Assembly (NCBI RefSeq): GCF_000423185.1
Contig: NZ_AUHM01000014.1
Span: 1-64,000, forward strand
Origin: Inquilinus limosus DSM 16000
Lineage (GTDB): Bacteria > Pseudomonadota > Alphaproteobacteria > DSM-16000 > Inquilinaceae
DNA length: 64,000 nt
Reading direction: 5' to 3'
Positions within the stretch are counted from its first letter, which is position 1, and every line of letters starts with the position of its first letter. The notes beneath the pieces are model-generated. The model searched no databases, had not been told where the DNA came from, and saw only the letters and a list, made by a program, of their open reading frames with translations. This document shows positions 24,965-33,592 of this stretch, one piece after another. The position numbers and the translations under genes are program-made.

Positions 24965-25632
24965 CTCAAGGTTTCGCGGTGGACACGACGCGGCTGCGCC
25001 GCGGCGCCGGCAGGGTTGGTGCGAAGCTGCCGCGCGGCCCTCAGCGCCGTGGCCGAGGCCGGGTGACGCTTCGCCAGGAAGAACACCCAGGCCGGTGGGG
25101 CCGTTCCGGCCAGCGCCCGGGTGTGGTCCTGGTCGATCCGCGCCCGCGCGAACCGCTGCGCCGCCAATCCCGACAACGCCCTTAGAGAATAGGAAGGACG
25201 GTCGTAGACGGCAACCGGCATGGTCTCGAAGATTTTCGTCCAGCGCTGCCAGTGGCGGATCTGCGCCAGGTTGTCGGCCCCCATCAGCCAGACGAACTGC
25301 GTCCGCGGTAACCGGGCGGTCAGCGCCTTCAGCGTGTCGGCGGTGAAGCGGGTGCCGAGCTCGGCCTCGATCCCGGTGACGACGATGCGCGGATGGCGGG
25401 CGGCGCGCCGGGCGGAGTCGACCCGGTCGGCGAAGGGCGCCATGCCGTCGGCCGGCTTCAGCGGGTTCTGGGGCGACACCAGCCACCACACGGCGTCCAG
25501 CCCCAGCCGCTTCATCGCCTCCAGGCTGATGTGCCGGTGACCGGCATGGGCCGGGTTGAACGACCCGCCGAGCAGCCCGACGCGGCAGCCATCCCAGATC
25601 CGGCCGTGCCGGGGATTGGGCGGGGTCAGCAT
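24961..25632 (-). CDS. nadD: Nicotinate-nucleotide adenylyltransferase
   Basis: A 223-residue NadD that makes deamido-NAD from nicotinate mononucleotide. The nucleotidyltransferase motif GGSFNPAHAGHRH is at residues 22-34. WWLVSPQNPLKP and FVWLMGADNLAQIRHW are family motifs. The C-terminal phosphate loop has shifted: the ISSTxIR motif is not evident, and the end is Arg/Ala-rich. I use ATG 25632; longer frames run into an intergenic repeat. It is coupled to rsfS by a four-base overlap. Confidence 0.92.
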   Translation of the reverse strand: MLTPPNPRHGRIWDGCRVGLLGGSFNPAHAGHRHISLEAMKRLGLDAVWWLVSPQNPLKPADGMAPFADRVDSARRAARHPRIVVTGIEAELGTRFTADTLKALTARLPRTQFVWLMGADNLAQIRHWQRWTKIFETMPVAVYDRPSYSLRALSGLAAQRFARARIDQDHTRALAGTAPPAWVFFLAKRHPASATALRAARQLRTNPAGAAAQPRRVHRETLR

Positions 25633-25651
25633 GGCGACATCCCGGCACCGC

Positions 25652-25741
25652 GTAGGTTGGGTTCGCCGAGGCGAACCCAACGCTTCGCCGACGCTGCTGC
25701 CGACGACCATGTTGGGTTCGCTTGCCGCGAACCCAACCTAC
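25652..25741. repeat. Palindromic repeat with GTAGGTTGGGTTCG ends, copy 1
   Basis: It starts GTAGGTTGGGTTCGCC and ends GCGAACCCAACCTAC, with inner GCGAACCCAAC and GTTGGGTTCGC arms. The second copy is at 61775-61860. It fills the gap between proA and nadD. Confidence 0.8.
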
Positions 25742-25757
25742 GGACAGGAGCCTTCAT

Positions 25758-27041
25758 TCAAGGGCGCGTCTGGCCGGTGCCGCGGACGAGGTATTTGTAG
25801 CTCGTCAGCTGCTCGGTGCCGACCGGGCCGCGGGCGTGCAGCCGGCCGGTGGCGATGCCGATCTCGGCGCCCATCCCGAACTCGCCGCCATCGGCGAACT
25901 GGGTCGAGGCGTTGACCAGCACGATGGCGCTGTCGACCCGGGCCAGGAACGCCTCGGTCGCCGCCTCGTCCTGGGTGACGATGCTGTCGGTGTGGTGGCT
26001 GCCGTGCAGGTTGATGTGCTCGACCGCGGCATCCAGCCCGTCCACCGTCTTCACCGACAGGATGGCGTCGAGATACTCGGTGTCCCAGTCGTCGTCGGAG
26101 GCTGCGACCACCCGCGGGTCGATCGCCTGCACCACGGTGTCGCCGCGGATCTCGCAGCCGGCCTCGATCAGGTCGTCGAGGATCGGCCGCAGCATCGAGA
26201 CGGCGACGCTGCGGTCGATCAGCAGCGTCTCGGTGGCGCCGCAGACGCCGGTGCGCCGCATCTTGGCGTTATAGACCACGCGCCGCGCCATCTCCGGGTC
26301 GGCGGCCTCGTGCACATAGGTGTGGCAGATGCCGTCCAGATGCCACAGCACCGGGATCCGGCTGTCCGCCGCCACCCGTGCGGTCAGCGACTTGCCGCCG
26401 CGCGGGATCACCACGTCGACGAACTCGGTCAGGCCGAGAAGCTCGCCCACCGCGGCGCGGTCGCGGGTCGGCACCAGCTGCACCGCGCTGCGCGGCAGCC
26501 CGGCCTTCTTCAGCCCGTGCCCGACCGCGGCGGCGATGGCGGTGGAGCTGGCGAAGCTCTCCGACCCGCAGCGCAGGATGCAGGCGTTGCCGGATTTCAG
26601 GCACAGCGCGGCGGCGTCGGCGGTGACGTTGGGCCGGCTCTCGAAGATCACGCCGATCACGCCGAGCGGCACCCGCACGCGCTGGATGCGCAGCCCGTTC
26701 GGCTGGGTCCAGTCGGCCAGCACGGTGCCGATCGGGTCGGGCAGGGCGGCCACGGCCTCCAGCCCCTGGGCGATCGCCTCGATCCGCCTGTCGTCCAGCG
26801 CCAGCCGGTCGAGGAAGGAGCCGGCGACGCCGTTCCGCCGGGCCAGCGCCATGTCCTCGGCGTTCGCCGCCAGGATCAGCTCGCGGTCGTCGCGGATCGC
26901 CGCCGCCGCCGCCGTCAGCGCTGCGTCCTTCTGCGGTCGCGGCGCCAGGGCCAGCGCCGCGGCGGCGCTGCGCGCGGCGGCGCCCAGGCGGCGCATCAGC
27001 TCGGCGGTGGTCTCGGTCTCGGCGTCGAACAAGGCGGTCAT
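25758..27041 (-). CDS. proA: Gamma-glutamyl phosphate reductase
   Basis: A 427-residue NADPH-dependent dehydrogenase reducing gamma-glutamyl phosphate to the semialdehyde in proline synthesis. It belongs to the aldehyde dehydrogenase superfamily. The catalytic Cys is in [16 protein letters not shown]. Other ProA features are the [17 protein letters not shown] segment, [14 protein letters not shown], and the C-terminal [14 protein letters not shown] with LTSYKYL. ATG 27041 is preferred over an in-frame TTG at 27056. No proB or obg is adjacent; a repeat element lies upstream instead. Confidence 0.95.
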   Translation of the reverse strand: MTALFDAETETTAELMRRLGAAARSAAAALALAPRPQKDAALTAAAAAIRDDRELILAANAEDMALARRNGVAGSFLDRLALDDRRIEAIAQGLEAVAALPDPIGTVLADWTQPNGLRIQRVRVPLGVIGVIFESRPNVTADAAALCLKSGNACILRCGSESFASSTAIAAAVGHGLKKAGLPRSAVQLVPTRDRAAVGELLGLTEFVDVVIPRGGKSLTARVAADSRIPVLWHLDGICHTYVHEAADPEMARRVVYNAKMRRTGVCGATETLLIDRSVAVSMLRPILDDLIEAGCEIRGDTVVQAIDPRVVAASDDDWDTEYLDAILSVKTVDGLDAAVEHINLHGSHHTDSIVTQDEAATEAFLARVDSAIVLVNASTQFADGGEFGMGAEIGIATGRLHARGPVGTEQLTSYKYLVRGTGQTRP

Positions 27042-27073
27042 CAGGAGGTCTTTCAAACGCGATGCCGCAGCTT

Positions 27074-27340
27074 AGCCCGCATTTCTCACACTCCCTATAC
27101 CCTGCGTCGCCTTGCGGCGAGACGGATGCGGGGGCGGGACGCGAAGAGCGTAGCGGCACTACGGTCGAGCGGCCCGCCCCCGCAGGCGGCCGCCGCAAAG
27201 CGACCCTTCGGGCCGACGTCCCAGGCCGGCAGGGTGCGTCGCCGCGCTTGCCCGATGTGCCGCATCGCGCGGCGCGCGGCTCCTGCCCTGCCGGCCTGGG
27301 ACATCGGCGCAGGGCATAGGGAGTGTGAGAAATGCGGGCT
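27074..27340. mobile_element. MITE-like element with 33-bp terminal inverted repeats
   Basis: The ends 27074-27106 and 27308-27340 are inverted repeats matching at 32 of 33 positions (AGCCCGCATTTCTCACACTC outer end). Two further perfect inverted repeats lie inside: 11 bp at 27128-27138/27173-27183 and 17 bp at 27218-27234/27286-27302 (GTCCCAGGCCGGCAGGG). No transposase is encoded and no clear target duplication is seen. The 267-bp element fills the gap between proA and the GH15 gene. The outer ends look like an insertion-sequence terminus, so mobilisation in trans is plausible. Confidence 0.7.
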
Positions 27341-27360
27341 GGTGCAGAGTTCCGCCGGTT

Positions 27361-29304
27361 TCACTGCGCTTCGGCCGCAACGGCGTTATGCCCGTCGTGG
27401 CTGCGGTCCTCGGACGGGCCGCGGAACTCGGCCAGGTTCAGCGCCGTGTTGATCACCCCGATATGGCTGAAGGCCTGGGGGAAGTTGCCGAGCTGCCGGC
27501 GCGCGACCGGGTCGTATTCCTCGGCCAGGAGGCCGACATCATTGGCCAGGCCGATCAGCCTTTCGTAGAGGGCGGTCGCCCGGTCGGCGTCGCCGATCAT
27601 GGCCAGCGCATCGGCCAGCCAGAAGCTGCAGACCAGGAAGGTGCCTTCCTCGCCGGCCAGGCCGTCGACCCCGGATTCGGTCTCGTAGCGCCGGACCAGG
27701 CCGTCCACGGTCAGCTCGCGCTCGATCGCCCTGACCGTGCCGATCACCCGCGGATCGTCCGGCGGCAGGAAACCCACCATCGGGATCTGCAGCAGCGCCG
27801 CGTCCAGCAGCTCCGACCCGTAGGACTGGACGAAGCTGTTGCGGTGTTCGGAGAAGCCCTTGGCGCAGACCTCGGCATGGATGCGGTCGCGCAACGCCCG
27901 CCAGGCCCGGACCGGCCCCTCCAGCCCGAACTGCTCGACCGCCTTGATCGAGCGGTCGAAGGCGACCCAGGCCATCACCTTGCTGTGCACGAAATGCCGC
28001 CGCGGGCCGCGGATCTCCCACAGCCCTTCATCCGGCTTGTCCCACATCTTCTCGAGATAGCCGAGCAGCACCCGCTGCACCCGCCAGGCGTCGTGCGGAT
28101 GGGTCAGGTGCTTCTTGCGGGCGACATGGATCGCGTCCAGCAGCTCGCCATACACGTCCAGCTGCAGCTGGGCATGGGCGCCGTTGCCGACCCTGACGGG
28201 CTTGCTGCCCTCATAGCCGGCCAGCCAGGGGATCTCCAGCTCGGTCAGCCGGCGCTCGCCGGCCAGCCCGTACATGATCTGCAGCTGCTCCGGCCGTCCG
28301 GCCGCGGCCCGGCGCAGCCAGTCGCGCCAGGCCGCCGCCTCCTCGGTGAAGCCGGCGCCGAGCAGGGCGTAGAGGGTCAGGGTCGCGTCCCGGATCCAGC
28401 AGTAGCGGTAATCCCAGTTGCGCTCGCCGCCCAGCTCCTCGGGCAGCGAGGTGGTGGCCGCGGCGACGATGCCGCCGGTCGGGGCGTAGGTCAGGGCCTT
28501 GAGGGTGAGGGCGGAGCGCAGCACCGCGTCGCGATAGGGGCCGTCATAGGTGCAGTGATGCGCCCAGCCCTTCCACCAGGTCTCGGTGTCGATCAGCGAG
28601 CGGAACGGGTCGATCACCCCCGGCTCCGGCAGGTGCGACGGATACCAGGTCAGGATGAAAGGCAGGCGGTCTCCGGCCTCGACGGTGAAGTCGCCGACGG
28701 TCTTCATCGCTTCGCCGTGCAGCGCCACCGGTGAGCGGAAGCGCAGCCCGTTCGGCCCGGCGATGGCGACGATGCCGTCCGGCCGGTGCCGCACCCAGGG
28801 CACGATCCGGCCGTAGTCGAAGCGGAACGCCGCCTCCAGCCGCATCGGCACGGATCCCTCGCGGCCCTCGACCAGCCGGATGATCGAGATCTCGTCCTCG
28901 CGGTGCGGCAGCGGCATGAAGTCGATCACCGCCACCGTGCCGGTGTCGGTCTCGAACTCGGTCTCCAGCACCAGCGTGTTGCCGCGGTAGCGGCGGCGGG
29001 TCCGGGCGGTGAGGTGATCGTCCGGCGCGATCTGCCAATGACCGTTCTCGACGTCGCCGAGCAGCCGGGCGAAGCAGGATTCGGAATCGAAGCGCGGCAG
29101 GCATAGCCAGTCGATCGACCCGTCGCGCCCGACCAGCGCGGCCGTGCGGCAGTTGCCGATGATGGCGTAGTCCTCGATCCGTGCGGCCGGGCCCCTGAAC
29201 CGTCCTTCGGTGGGCACCTTCGGCTGCTTGCCGGTGGCGAGGCCTTCAGCGCCGTCGGCGGCCGGGGTGGGGACTGCGTCCGGATGCCCTGTCAGTGACG
29301 CCAT
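27361..29304 (-). CDS. Glycoside hydrolase family 15 (glucoamylase/trehalase-like)
   Basis: A 647-residue cytoplasmic protein of the GH15 group. The N-terminal beta domain starts with IEDYAIIGNCRTAALVGRDG and SIDWLCLPRFDSESCFARLL. The (alpha/alpha)6 catalytic domain has LGGERNWDYRYCWIRDATLT, where the acid residues near RNWDYRYCW are typical, and a later LLAEEYDPVARRQLGNFPQAFSH that supplies the base Glu. Proteins of this type hydrolyse alpha-glucosides, often trehalose. The start is ATG 29304; the upstream frame is Arg-rich and non-coding. It ends next to a MITE-like element. Confidence 0.9.
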   Translation of the reverse strand: MASLTGHPDAVPTPAADGAEGLATGKQPKVPTEGRFRGPAARIEDYAIIGNCRTAALVGRDGSIDWLCLPRFDSESCFARLLGDVENGHWQIAPDDHLTARTRRRYRGNTLVLETEFETDTGTVAVIDFMPLPHREDEISIIRLVEGREGSVPMRLEAAFRFDYGRIVPWVRHRPDGIVAIAGPNGLRFRSPVALHGEAMKTVGDFTVEAGDRLPFILTWYPSHLPEPGVIDPFRSLIDTETWWKGWAHHCTYDGPYRDAVLRSALTLKALTYAPTGGIVAAATTSLPEELGGERNWDYRYCWIRDATLTLYALLGAGFTEEAAAWRDWLRRAAAGRPEQLQIMYGLAGERRLTELEIPWLAGYEGSKPVRVGNGAHAQLQLDVYGELLDAIHVARKKHLTHPHDAWRVQRVLLGYLEKMWDKPDEGLWEIRGPRRHFVHSKVMAWVAFDRSIKAVEQFGLEGPVRAWRALRDRIHAEVCAKGFSEHRNSFVQSYGSELLDAALLQIPMVGFLPPDDPRVIGTVRAIERELTVDGLVRRYETESGVDGLAGEEGTFLVCSFWLADALAMIGDADRATALYERLIGLANDVGLLAEEYDPVARRQLGNFPQAFSHIGVINTALNLAEFRGPSEDRSHDGHNAVAAEAQ

Positions 29305-29555
29305 GTCGATCTCCGCTGTGTCGTCATGCCGGGAAGGTGGGAAGGCCCGGTTTGTTCCTCTGCGCCCGAACCCGCCGCCGCGACGGAACGCCGCGCACCC
29401 GGCGGCATGCGATCGCCTGGAATCACCATAGCGGTCCGGCCCGCGTTGTCGAATAATGCGCCGACTCACTCCGTCCGTGTCATATGCGCGAACGCCCCTC
29501 TTTTATTGCATCTTTTGGCGTTGTCTTCGCAGAAGCAGGCTCCAATCTTCTGATT

Positions 29556-30119
29556 ATGAAGGCGTTGCGCATCCTGGCCCTGATCGCGGCCATTCTCGCG
29601 ACGCCGTGCGGGACCCTCTCGGCGGCGGACACGCCGACTCGTCTCGACGCCCTCCTCGACCAGCTCCGGACCGCCGATAATGCCGCGGAGGCGCAGCAGC
29701 TGGAACGGCAGATCTGGACCCTGTGGCTGACCTATGAGGGCGCCGATCCGCTGGTGCCGGACCTGCTGCGGCGCGGCAACGCCGCCCTGCTGCAGCGCGA
29801 CTTCGCCGTGGCGGAGGCCGCTTTCACCGCGGTGGTCGAGCGCGCGCCGGATTTCGCCGAGGGCTGGGACCGCCGGGCGGTGGCGCGCTTCCTGCGCGGC
29901 AATTGCGACGGCGCCATCCAGGATATCGAGCGCACCCTGGCGCTGGAGCCGCGGCATTTCGGGGCGCTGTTCGGCCTCGGCCTGTGCCGGACGATGCAGG
30001 GCGACCATCAGGCCGCGCTCGACGCCTTCGAGCGGGTGCTGGCGCTCGACCCGCACTACGCCCCGGCCCAGAGCCAGGCGGCGCTGATGCGCAAATACCT
30101 CGCCGGCTATCCGCTCTGA
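29556..30119 (+). CDS. Exported TPR-repeat protein, paralogue 1
   Basis: A 187-residue protein with an N-terminal signal peptide (MKALRILALIAAILATPCGT to about residue 25) and three tetratricopeptide-like repeats between 70 and 175, for example FAVAEAAFTAVVERAPDFAE and HQAALDAFERVLALDPHYAP. TPR proteins are scaffolds, and the partner is unknown. The next gene is a close paralogue (EIW.LW.TY.GAD and RHFGAL.GLGLCR shared). ATG 29556 is chosen to begin directly at the signal peptide. It is divergent from the GH15 gene. Confidence 0.8.
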   Translation: MKALRILALIAAILATPCGTLSAADTPTRLDALLDQLRTADNAAEAQQLERQIWTLWLTYEGADPLVPDLLRRGNAALLQRDFAVAEAAFTAVVERAPDFAEGWDRRAVARFLRGNCDGAIQDIERTLALEPRHFGALFGLGLCRTMQGDHQAALDAFERVLALDPHYAPAQSQAALMRKYLAGYPL

Positions 30120-30183
30120 GAACCCGCGGCTCTGATCCGGTTCGCCTCTTGCCGGCCGGCCGCGCCGGACCGACATCAAAGCC

Positions 30184-30741
30184 ATGCGCCGCATCCTCGC
30201 CCTGCTGCTGTCGGCTGTCCTGATCGCGCTGGCCGTGCCGGCCGCGGCCCAGGATCGGGCGGCCCGGCTGGACGAGCTGTTCGCCCGGCTGCAGACGGCG
30301 ACGCCGGAGGAGGAGCCGGCGCTGCAGGCCGAGATCTGGCGCCTCTGGTTCACCTATGACGGTGCGGACAGCGAGGTCCCGGCGCTGATGGACCGCGGCA
30401 ACACGGCGATGCAGGCGCGGGACTACGCCGTGGCCGAGGCCGCCTTCGCCGCGGTGATCGAGCGCGACCCGGCCTATGCCGAAGGCTGGAACCGCCGGGC
30501 CACGGTGCGCTATCTGCGCGGCGACATCCGCGGCTCGATCGCCGATATCGACCAGGTGCTGGCGCGCGAGCCGCGCCATTTCGGCGCGCTGTCGGGCCTC
30601 GGCCTGTGCCGGATCGCGCTCGGCGACATCAAGGGCGCGATCGAGGCGTATCAGCGGGTCCTGACGATCGATCCGCAGATGGCCACGGCCCGCGCCCAGA
30701 TCGAACAGCTGAAGAAGATCCAGGCGGGGGAGCCGATCTAA
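30184..30741 (+). CDS. Exported TPR-repeat protein, paralogue 2
   Basis: A 185-residue protein with a clear signal peptide cleaved after AVPAAAQ (about residue 22) and the same three TPR-like repeats as its upstream neighbour (YAVAEAAFAAVIERDPAYAE, GSIADIDQVLAREP, GAIEAYQRVLTIDPQMA). It lies 64 bases downstream of paralogue 1, so the two form a duplicated operon. The function is unknown; a periplasmic assembly or envelope role is possible. Its 3' end overlaps the convergent merR by four bases. Confidence 0.82.
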   Translation: MRRILALLLSAVLIALAVPAAAQDRAARLDELFARLQTATPEEEPALQAEIWRLWFTYDGADSEVPALMDRGNTAMQARDYAVAEAAFAAVIERDPAYAEGWNRRATVRYLRGDIRGSIADIDQVLAREPRHFGALSGLGLCRIALGDIKGAIEAYQRVLTIDPQMATARAQIEQLKKIQAGEPI

Positions 30742-31145
30742 CCCTCCTCGGCCAGCATGTCGAGGACCGGGCAGGCCGGCGTCATGTCCCCGGAACATCT
30801 CTCCACCGTGCGGGACAGGATGTCCTCCAGCCTGCGGAGGTCGGCGATCTTGGCGCGGACCTCGTCGAGATGCGCCAGGGTCAGGGTCCTCACCTCCGCG
30901 CAGGAGGCGTGCCCCGGTTCGGCCAGGGCCAGCAGCGCCCGAATCTCCTCGATGCCGAAGCCGAGCTCCCGCGCCCTTCGGATGAAGGACAGGCGCCGCA
31001 CATGGTGGAGGTCGTAGCTCCGATACCCGCTTTCGGTCCGGGCGGGCAGCGGCATCAGGCCGATGCGTTCGTAATAGCGCACGGTCTCCAGATGGATCCC
31101 CGCCGCGGCCGCCAGCTTCCCGACCGTCAGCCCCTTCGATGCCAT
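30738..31145 (-). CDS. merR: MerR-family mercury-responsive regulator
   Basis: A 135-residue MerR. The winged helix-turn-helix is at residues 6-50 (LTVGKLAAAAGIHLETVRYY, then ERIGL). Cys82, Cys117 and Cys125 sit where Tn501 MerR has its three mercury ligands (82, 117, 126), in HASCAEV and ERCSGDMTPACPVLD. This argues for Hg(II) rather than other metals. I start at ATG 31145. It is divergent from a MerT-like gene across a promoter with the 19-bp spacer typical of MerR control. Confidence 0.88.
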   Translation of the reverse strand: MASKGLTVGKLAAAAGIHLETVRYYERIGLMPLPARTESGYRSYDLHHVRRLSFIRRARELGFGIEEIRALLALAEPGHASCAEVRTLTLAHLDEVRAKIADLRRLEDILSRTVERCSGDMTPACPVLDMLAEEG

Positions 31146-31156
31146 CGCGATCCCGC

Positions 31157-31187
31157 TTGAGTCCGTAGTGGCTACGGGGTTCATCAT
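31157..31187 (+). promoter_or_regulatory. MerR-type promoter/operator
   Basis: The -35 TTGAGT (31157-31162) and -10 CATCAT (31182-31187) are separated by 19 bp. A dyad CCGTAG-TGG-CTACGG at 31163-31177 is centred in the spacer. This is the arrangement MerR twists open when it binds Hg(II). It drives the rightward merT-like gene, whose GAGGAAAG site and ATG follow. Confidence 0.75.
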
Positions 31188-31213
31188 GCCCCTATCCGGC
31201 GAGGAAAGCGACC

Positions 31214-31642
31214 ATGGCCGCTCACCAATCCATTGCCGCCCCCGTCACCACAGGGATGCACCGCCCGGCGGTGCGCCGGGGCTCGGGCGTTCTGGCGGCC
31301 CTCGGCGCGGCCGCGGGGCTCGGGGCGATCGCAGCATCCTCGTGCTGCATCATTCCCCTGGCCCTGGTCTGGCTCGGCGCCGGGACCGCAGCCTTCTCCG
31401 CGCTGGAAGCGCTTGCCCCCTGGCGCCTGCCCCTGCTCGGGGCGGGCGGCATGGGGGTCGCCGCGGGCTGGCTGGTCTGGTGGATCGGCCGCGGCCGCTG
31501 TGCGGCCGGCTCCGCCTGCGCCGCGCCCCGCCGATCGTGGATCCCTCCGAGCCTCCTGGTCCTTGCATCCCTCGTGGTCGCGGCGGCGATCGGCTGGAAC
31601 CAGCTTGAACTTCCGCTGCTCAGTCTGGTGCGGCCGGCGTGA
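31214..31642 (+). CDS. merT: MerT-like mercuric ion transporter
   Basis: A 142-residue membrane protein with about three helices. Helix 1 ends with the Cys pair Cys44-Cys45 in SSCCIIPLALVWLGAG, where MerT binds Hg(II). A loop near 95-101 has two further cysteines (GRCAAGSAC). AFSALEALAPWRLPLL matches the MerT loop. It imports Hg(II) for reduction or sensing in known systems. Here no merP or merA is encoded nearby, so detoxification must be completed elsewhere or the module is a remnant. Its stop overlaps the next start as GTGA. Confidence 0.82.
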   Translation: MAAHQSIAAPVTTGMHRPAVRRGSGVLAALGAAAGLGAIAASSCCIIPLALVWLGAGTAAFSALEALAPWRLPLLGAGGMGVAAGWLVWWIGRGRCAAGSACAAPRRSWIPPSLLVLASLVVAAAIGWNQLELPLLSLVRPA

Positions 31643-31875
31643 TCGATCTCACTTCCACCATCGCCTGTCCGCTCTGCGGCCACCGGGCGGCGGAAACCAT
31701 GCCGACCGACGCCTGCCAGTTCTTCTACGACTGCAGGGGGTGCGGCGCTCTGCTCCGGCCGAAACCGGGGGATTGCTGCGTGTTCTGCTCCTACGGCACC
31801 ACGCCCTGCCCGCCGGTCCAGGAGGCGCGTGCAGGAGGCGCCGCGACCCCGTGCTGCAGCGGACGGCGCGGCTAG
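31639..31875 (+). CDS. GDCCVFCSYG-type cysteine-rich small protein
   Basis: A 78-residue soluble protein with eleven cysteines. Two CxxC pairs (CPLCGH and CRGCGALL) suggest zinc binding. The signature GDCCVFCSYGTTPCPPVQ marks a small family seen beside mercury and heavy-metal genes. The GTG start overlaps the merT stop by four bases, so it is co-translated and under MerR control. A role as a mercury-binding carrier or chaperone replacing MerP is inferred, not shown. The tail GGAATPCCSGRRG adds two more cysteines. Confidence 0.78.
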   Translation: MIDLTSTIACPLCGHRAAETMPTDACQFFYDCRGCGALLRPKPGDCCVFCSYGTTPCPPVQEARAGGAATPCCSGRRG

Positions 31876-31978
31876 GAGCACCCGTCCGCGCGGCGATCCG
31901 ACGCGACCGGGTTCAACCCGGCGCCGGGCCCCACTACATCGGGAGGGTTCCCGCCGCAACCGGAGGCCGAGCCCCGCC

Positions 31979-32857
31979 ATGTCGATCCGCCCCATCTTCG
32001 GCGACGGGCAGATCCGGGCCCGCGAGGATGCCACGGTCCAGCTGCACCGGGCCGCGTGGCTCGACTCCCGGGTGCTGTTCGACCATCGGCGCTGGGTCTG
32101 CCGGGAGGTCGAGATGCGCTGGACCGCGCCCCGGCACCTGCTGGTCCTGACCGATGCCGGCCGGACCGCCGGCACCCGCGTCCAGGCCGACGGCAGGCTG
32201 CTCTTCGACGGTTCCGACCGGCCGGGCGTCTTCACCTTCGTCCCGGCCGGGGCCGAGCGGGCCGGCGTCTATCGCGACGCCGATCTCCGCTATTCCGCCC
32301 TGTGGATCGACCCGGCCTGGGACGGCGCGGAGCGCCTGGCCGCCCTGCCGATCCTGGTGAACCGCTGCGACCCCGTGATCGGCACGCTGATGGGATCGCT
32401 GCAGGCCGAGATCGCGCTCGGCTGCCGACCCGACGCGGCCTATGTCGAGCATCTCGTGGCCCTGCTGGGCTTCCGCCTCGCGGCGCTGGACCGGGCCCCG
32501 CCGCCGGCGTCGCGGCACGGGCCGCTCGGCCGCCGCGCCCTGGCGCGGGTCCGGGACTATGTCGACGCCCACATCGCCGAGGACATCTCGCTGGCCGGCA
32601 TGGCCGCGGCCGCCGGGATGGGGGCGGACAGCTTCGCCCGCCGCTTCAAGGCCGCGACCGGCACGGCACCCTACGCCTTCGTGCTGGAGGAGCGGATCCG
32701 CCGGGCCGAGGCGCTGCTGCGCGACACGGCCGTTCCGCTCGGGGCCGTCGCCATGCGCCTCGGCTTCTCGAGCCAGAGCCATTTCACCGCCACCTTCCGG
32801 CGCCTCCGGGGCGTCACGCCCCGGGCCTACAGGATGCGGATTCTTCCCGAATCCTGA
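31979..32857 (+). CDS. AraC family regulator
   Basis: A 292-residue regulator. The C-terminal AraC DNA-binding domain (about 185-288) has two helix-turn-helices: ISLAGMAAAAGMGADSFARR and LGAVAMRLGFSSQSHFTATF, then RRLRGVTPRAYR. The N-terminal half is a sensor domain resembling the cupin-like part of AraC proteins. The upstream frame is Arg/Pro-rich and was excluded. It lies 98 bases upstream of the paoABC-like operon on the same strand, so control of that aldehyde oxidoreductase is likely. Confidence 0.87.
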   Translation: MSIRPIFGDGQIRAREDATVQLHRAAWLDSRVLFDHRRWVCREVEMRWTAPRHLLVLTDAGRTAGTRVQADGRLLFDGSDRPGVFTFVPAGAERAGVYRDADLRYSALWIDPAWDGAERLAALPILVNRCDPVIGTLMGSLQAEIALGCRPDAAYVEHLVALLGFRLAALDRAPPPASRHGPLGRRALARVRDYVDAHIAEDISLAGMAAAAGMGADSFARRFKAATGTAPYAFVLEERIRRAEALLRDTAVPLGAVAMRLGFSSQSHFTATFRRLRGVTPRAYRMRILPES

Positions 32858-32955
32858 CAGTCCGGCCGGTTTCCTGACAGCAGCCCGGCGCCGGTGCTCC
32901 CACCTCCGGGGCGTCGGCGAGGACCGGCTTCGGCCGCCTCGCCCCGCAACCGGGG

Positions 32956-33591
32956 ATGCTCATGGCCGAATTCGACGGCAATACCGGACCGACACGCCGC
33001 TCCGTGCTGGAGGCCGGCGCCGCAACCAGCCTGATCTTCGCCGCCGCGCCCGTCGCGGCGCAGTCGCCGGGGCCCGCTCCGGTCCCGACCGTGGCGGTGC
33101 GGCTCTCGATCAACGGGCAGGAGCGTGCGGTCGAGCTGGACACGCGGACGACGCTGCTCGACGCGCTGCGCAACACGCTCGGCCTCACCGGGTCGAAGAA
33201 GGGCTGCGACCACGGCCAGTGCGGCGCCTGCACCGTGCTGGTGAACGGCCGGCGGATCAACGCCTGCCTGACCCTCGCCGTGATGCATGAGGGCGACGAG
33301 ATCACCACCATCGAGGGGCTGGCCCAGGGCGACGCGCTGCATCCGATCCAGGCCGCCTTCGTCGCCCGCGACGCCTTCCAGTGCGGATACTGCACGCCGG
33401 GGCAGATCTGCTCCGCCGTCGGCATGCTGCGCGAGGCCGAGGCCGGCTGGCCCAGCCACGCCAGCGCCGATGTCGCCGCGCCCGGCCCGCTGACCGATGC
33501 CGAGATCCGCGAGCGGATGAGCGGCAACATCTGCCGCTGCGCCGCCTATCCCAATATCGTCGCGGCGATCCGCGACGTGGCGGAGGCCTGA
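32956..33591 (+). CDS. paoA: Aldehyde oxidoreductase, 2Fe-2S subunit (PaoA type)
   Basis: A 211-residue small subunit of a periplasmic xanthine-oxidase-family enzyme. The N-terminus has a Tat-like signal (TRRSVLEAG, hydrophobic to AAPVAAQ). The first 2Fe-2S cluster uses Cys84, Cys89, Cys92 and Cys104. The second uses Cys143, Cys146, Cys193 and Cys195 ([10 protein letters not shown] and [10 protein letters not shown]). Starts ATG 32956 and 32962 are both possible. It is followed one base later by the FAD subunit and then the molybdenum subunit, the PaoABC order that oxidises aromatic and other aldehydes. Confidence 0.92.
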   Translation: MLMAEFDGNTGPTRRSVLEAGAATSLIFAAAPVAAQSPGPAPVPTVAVRLSINGQERAVELDTRTTLLDALRNTLGLTGSKKGCDHGQCGACTVLVNGRRINACLTLAVMHEGDEITTIEGLAQGDALHPIQAAFVARDAFQCGYCTPGQICSAVGMLREAEAGWPSHASADVAAPGPLTDAEIRERMSGNICRCAAYPNIVAAIRDVAEA

Positions 33592-33592
33592 G

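Noticed and set aside
27074-27340. Complete insertion sequence
   Set aside because: The 267-bp element has good inverted ends but no transposase frame, so it was called MITE-like.
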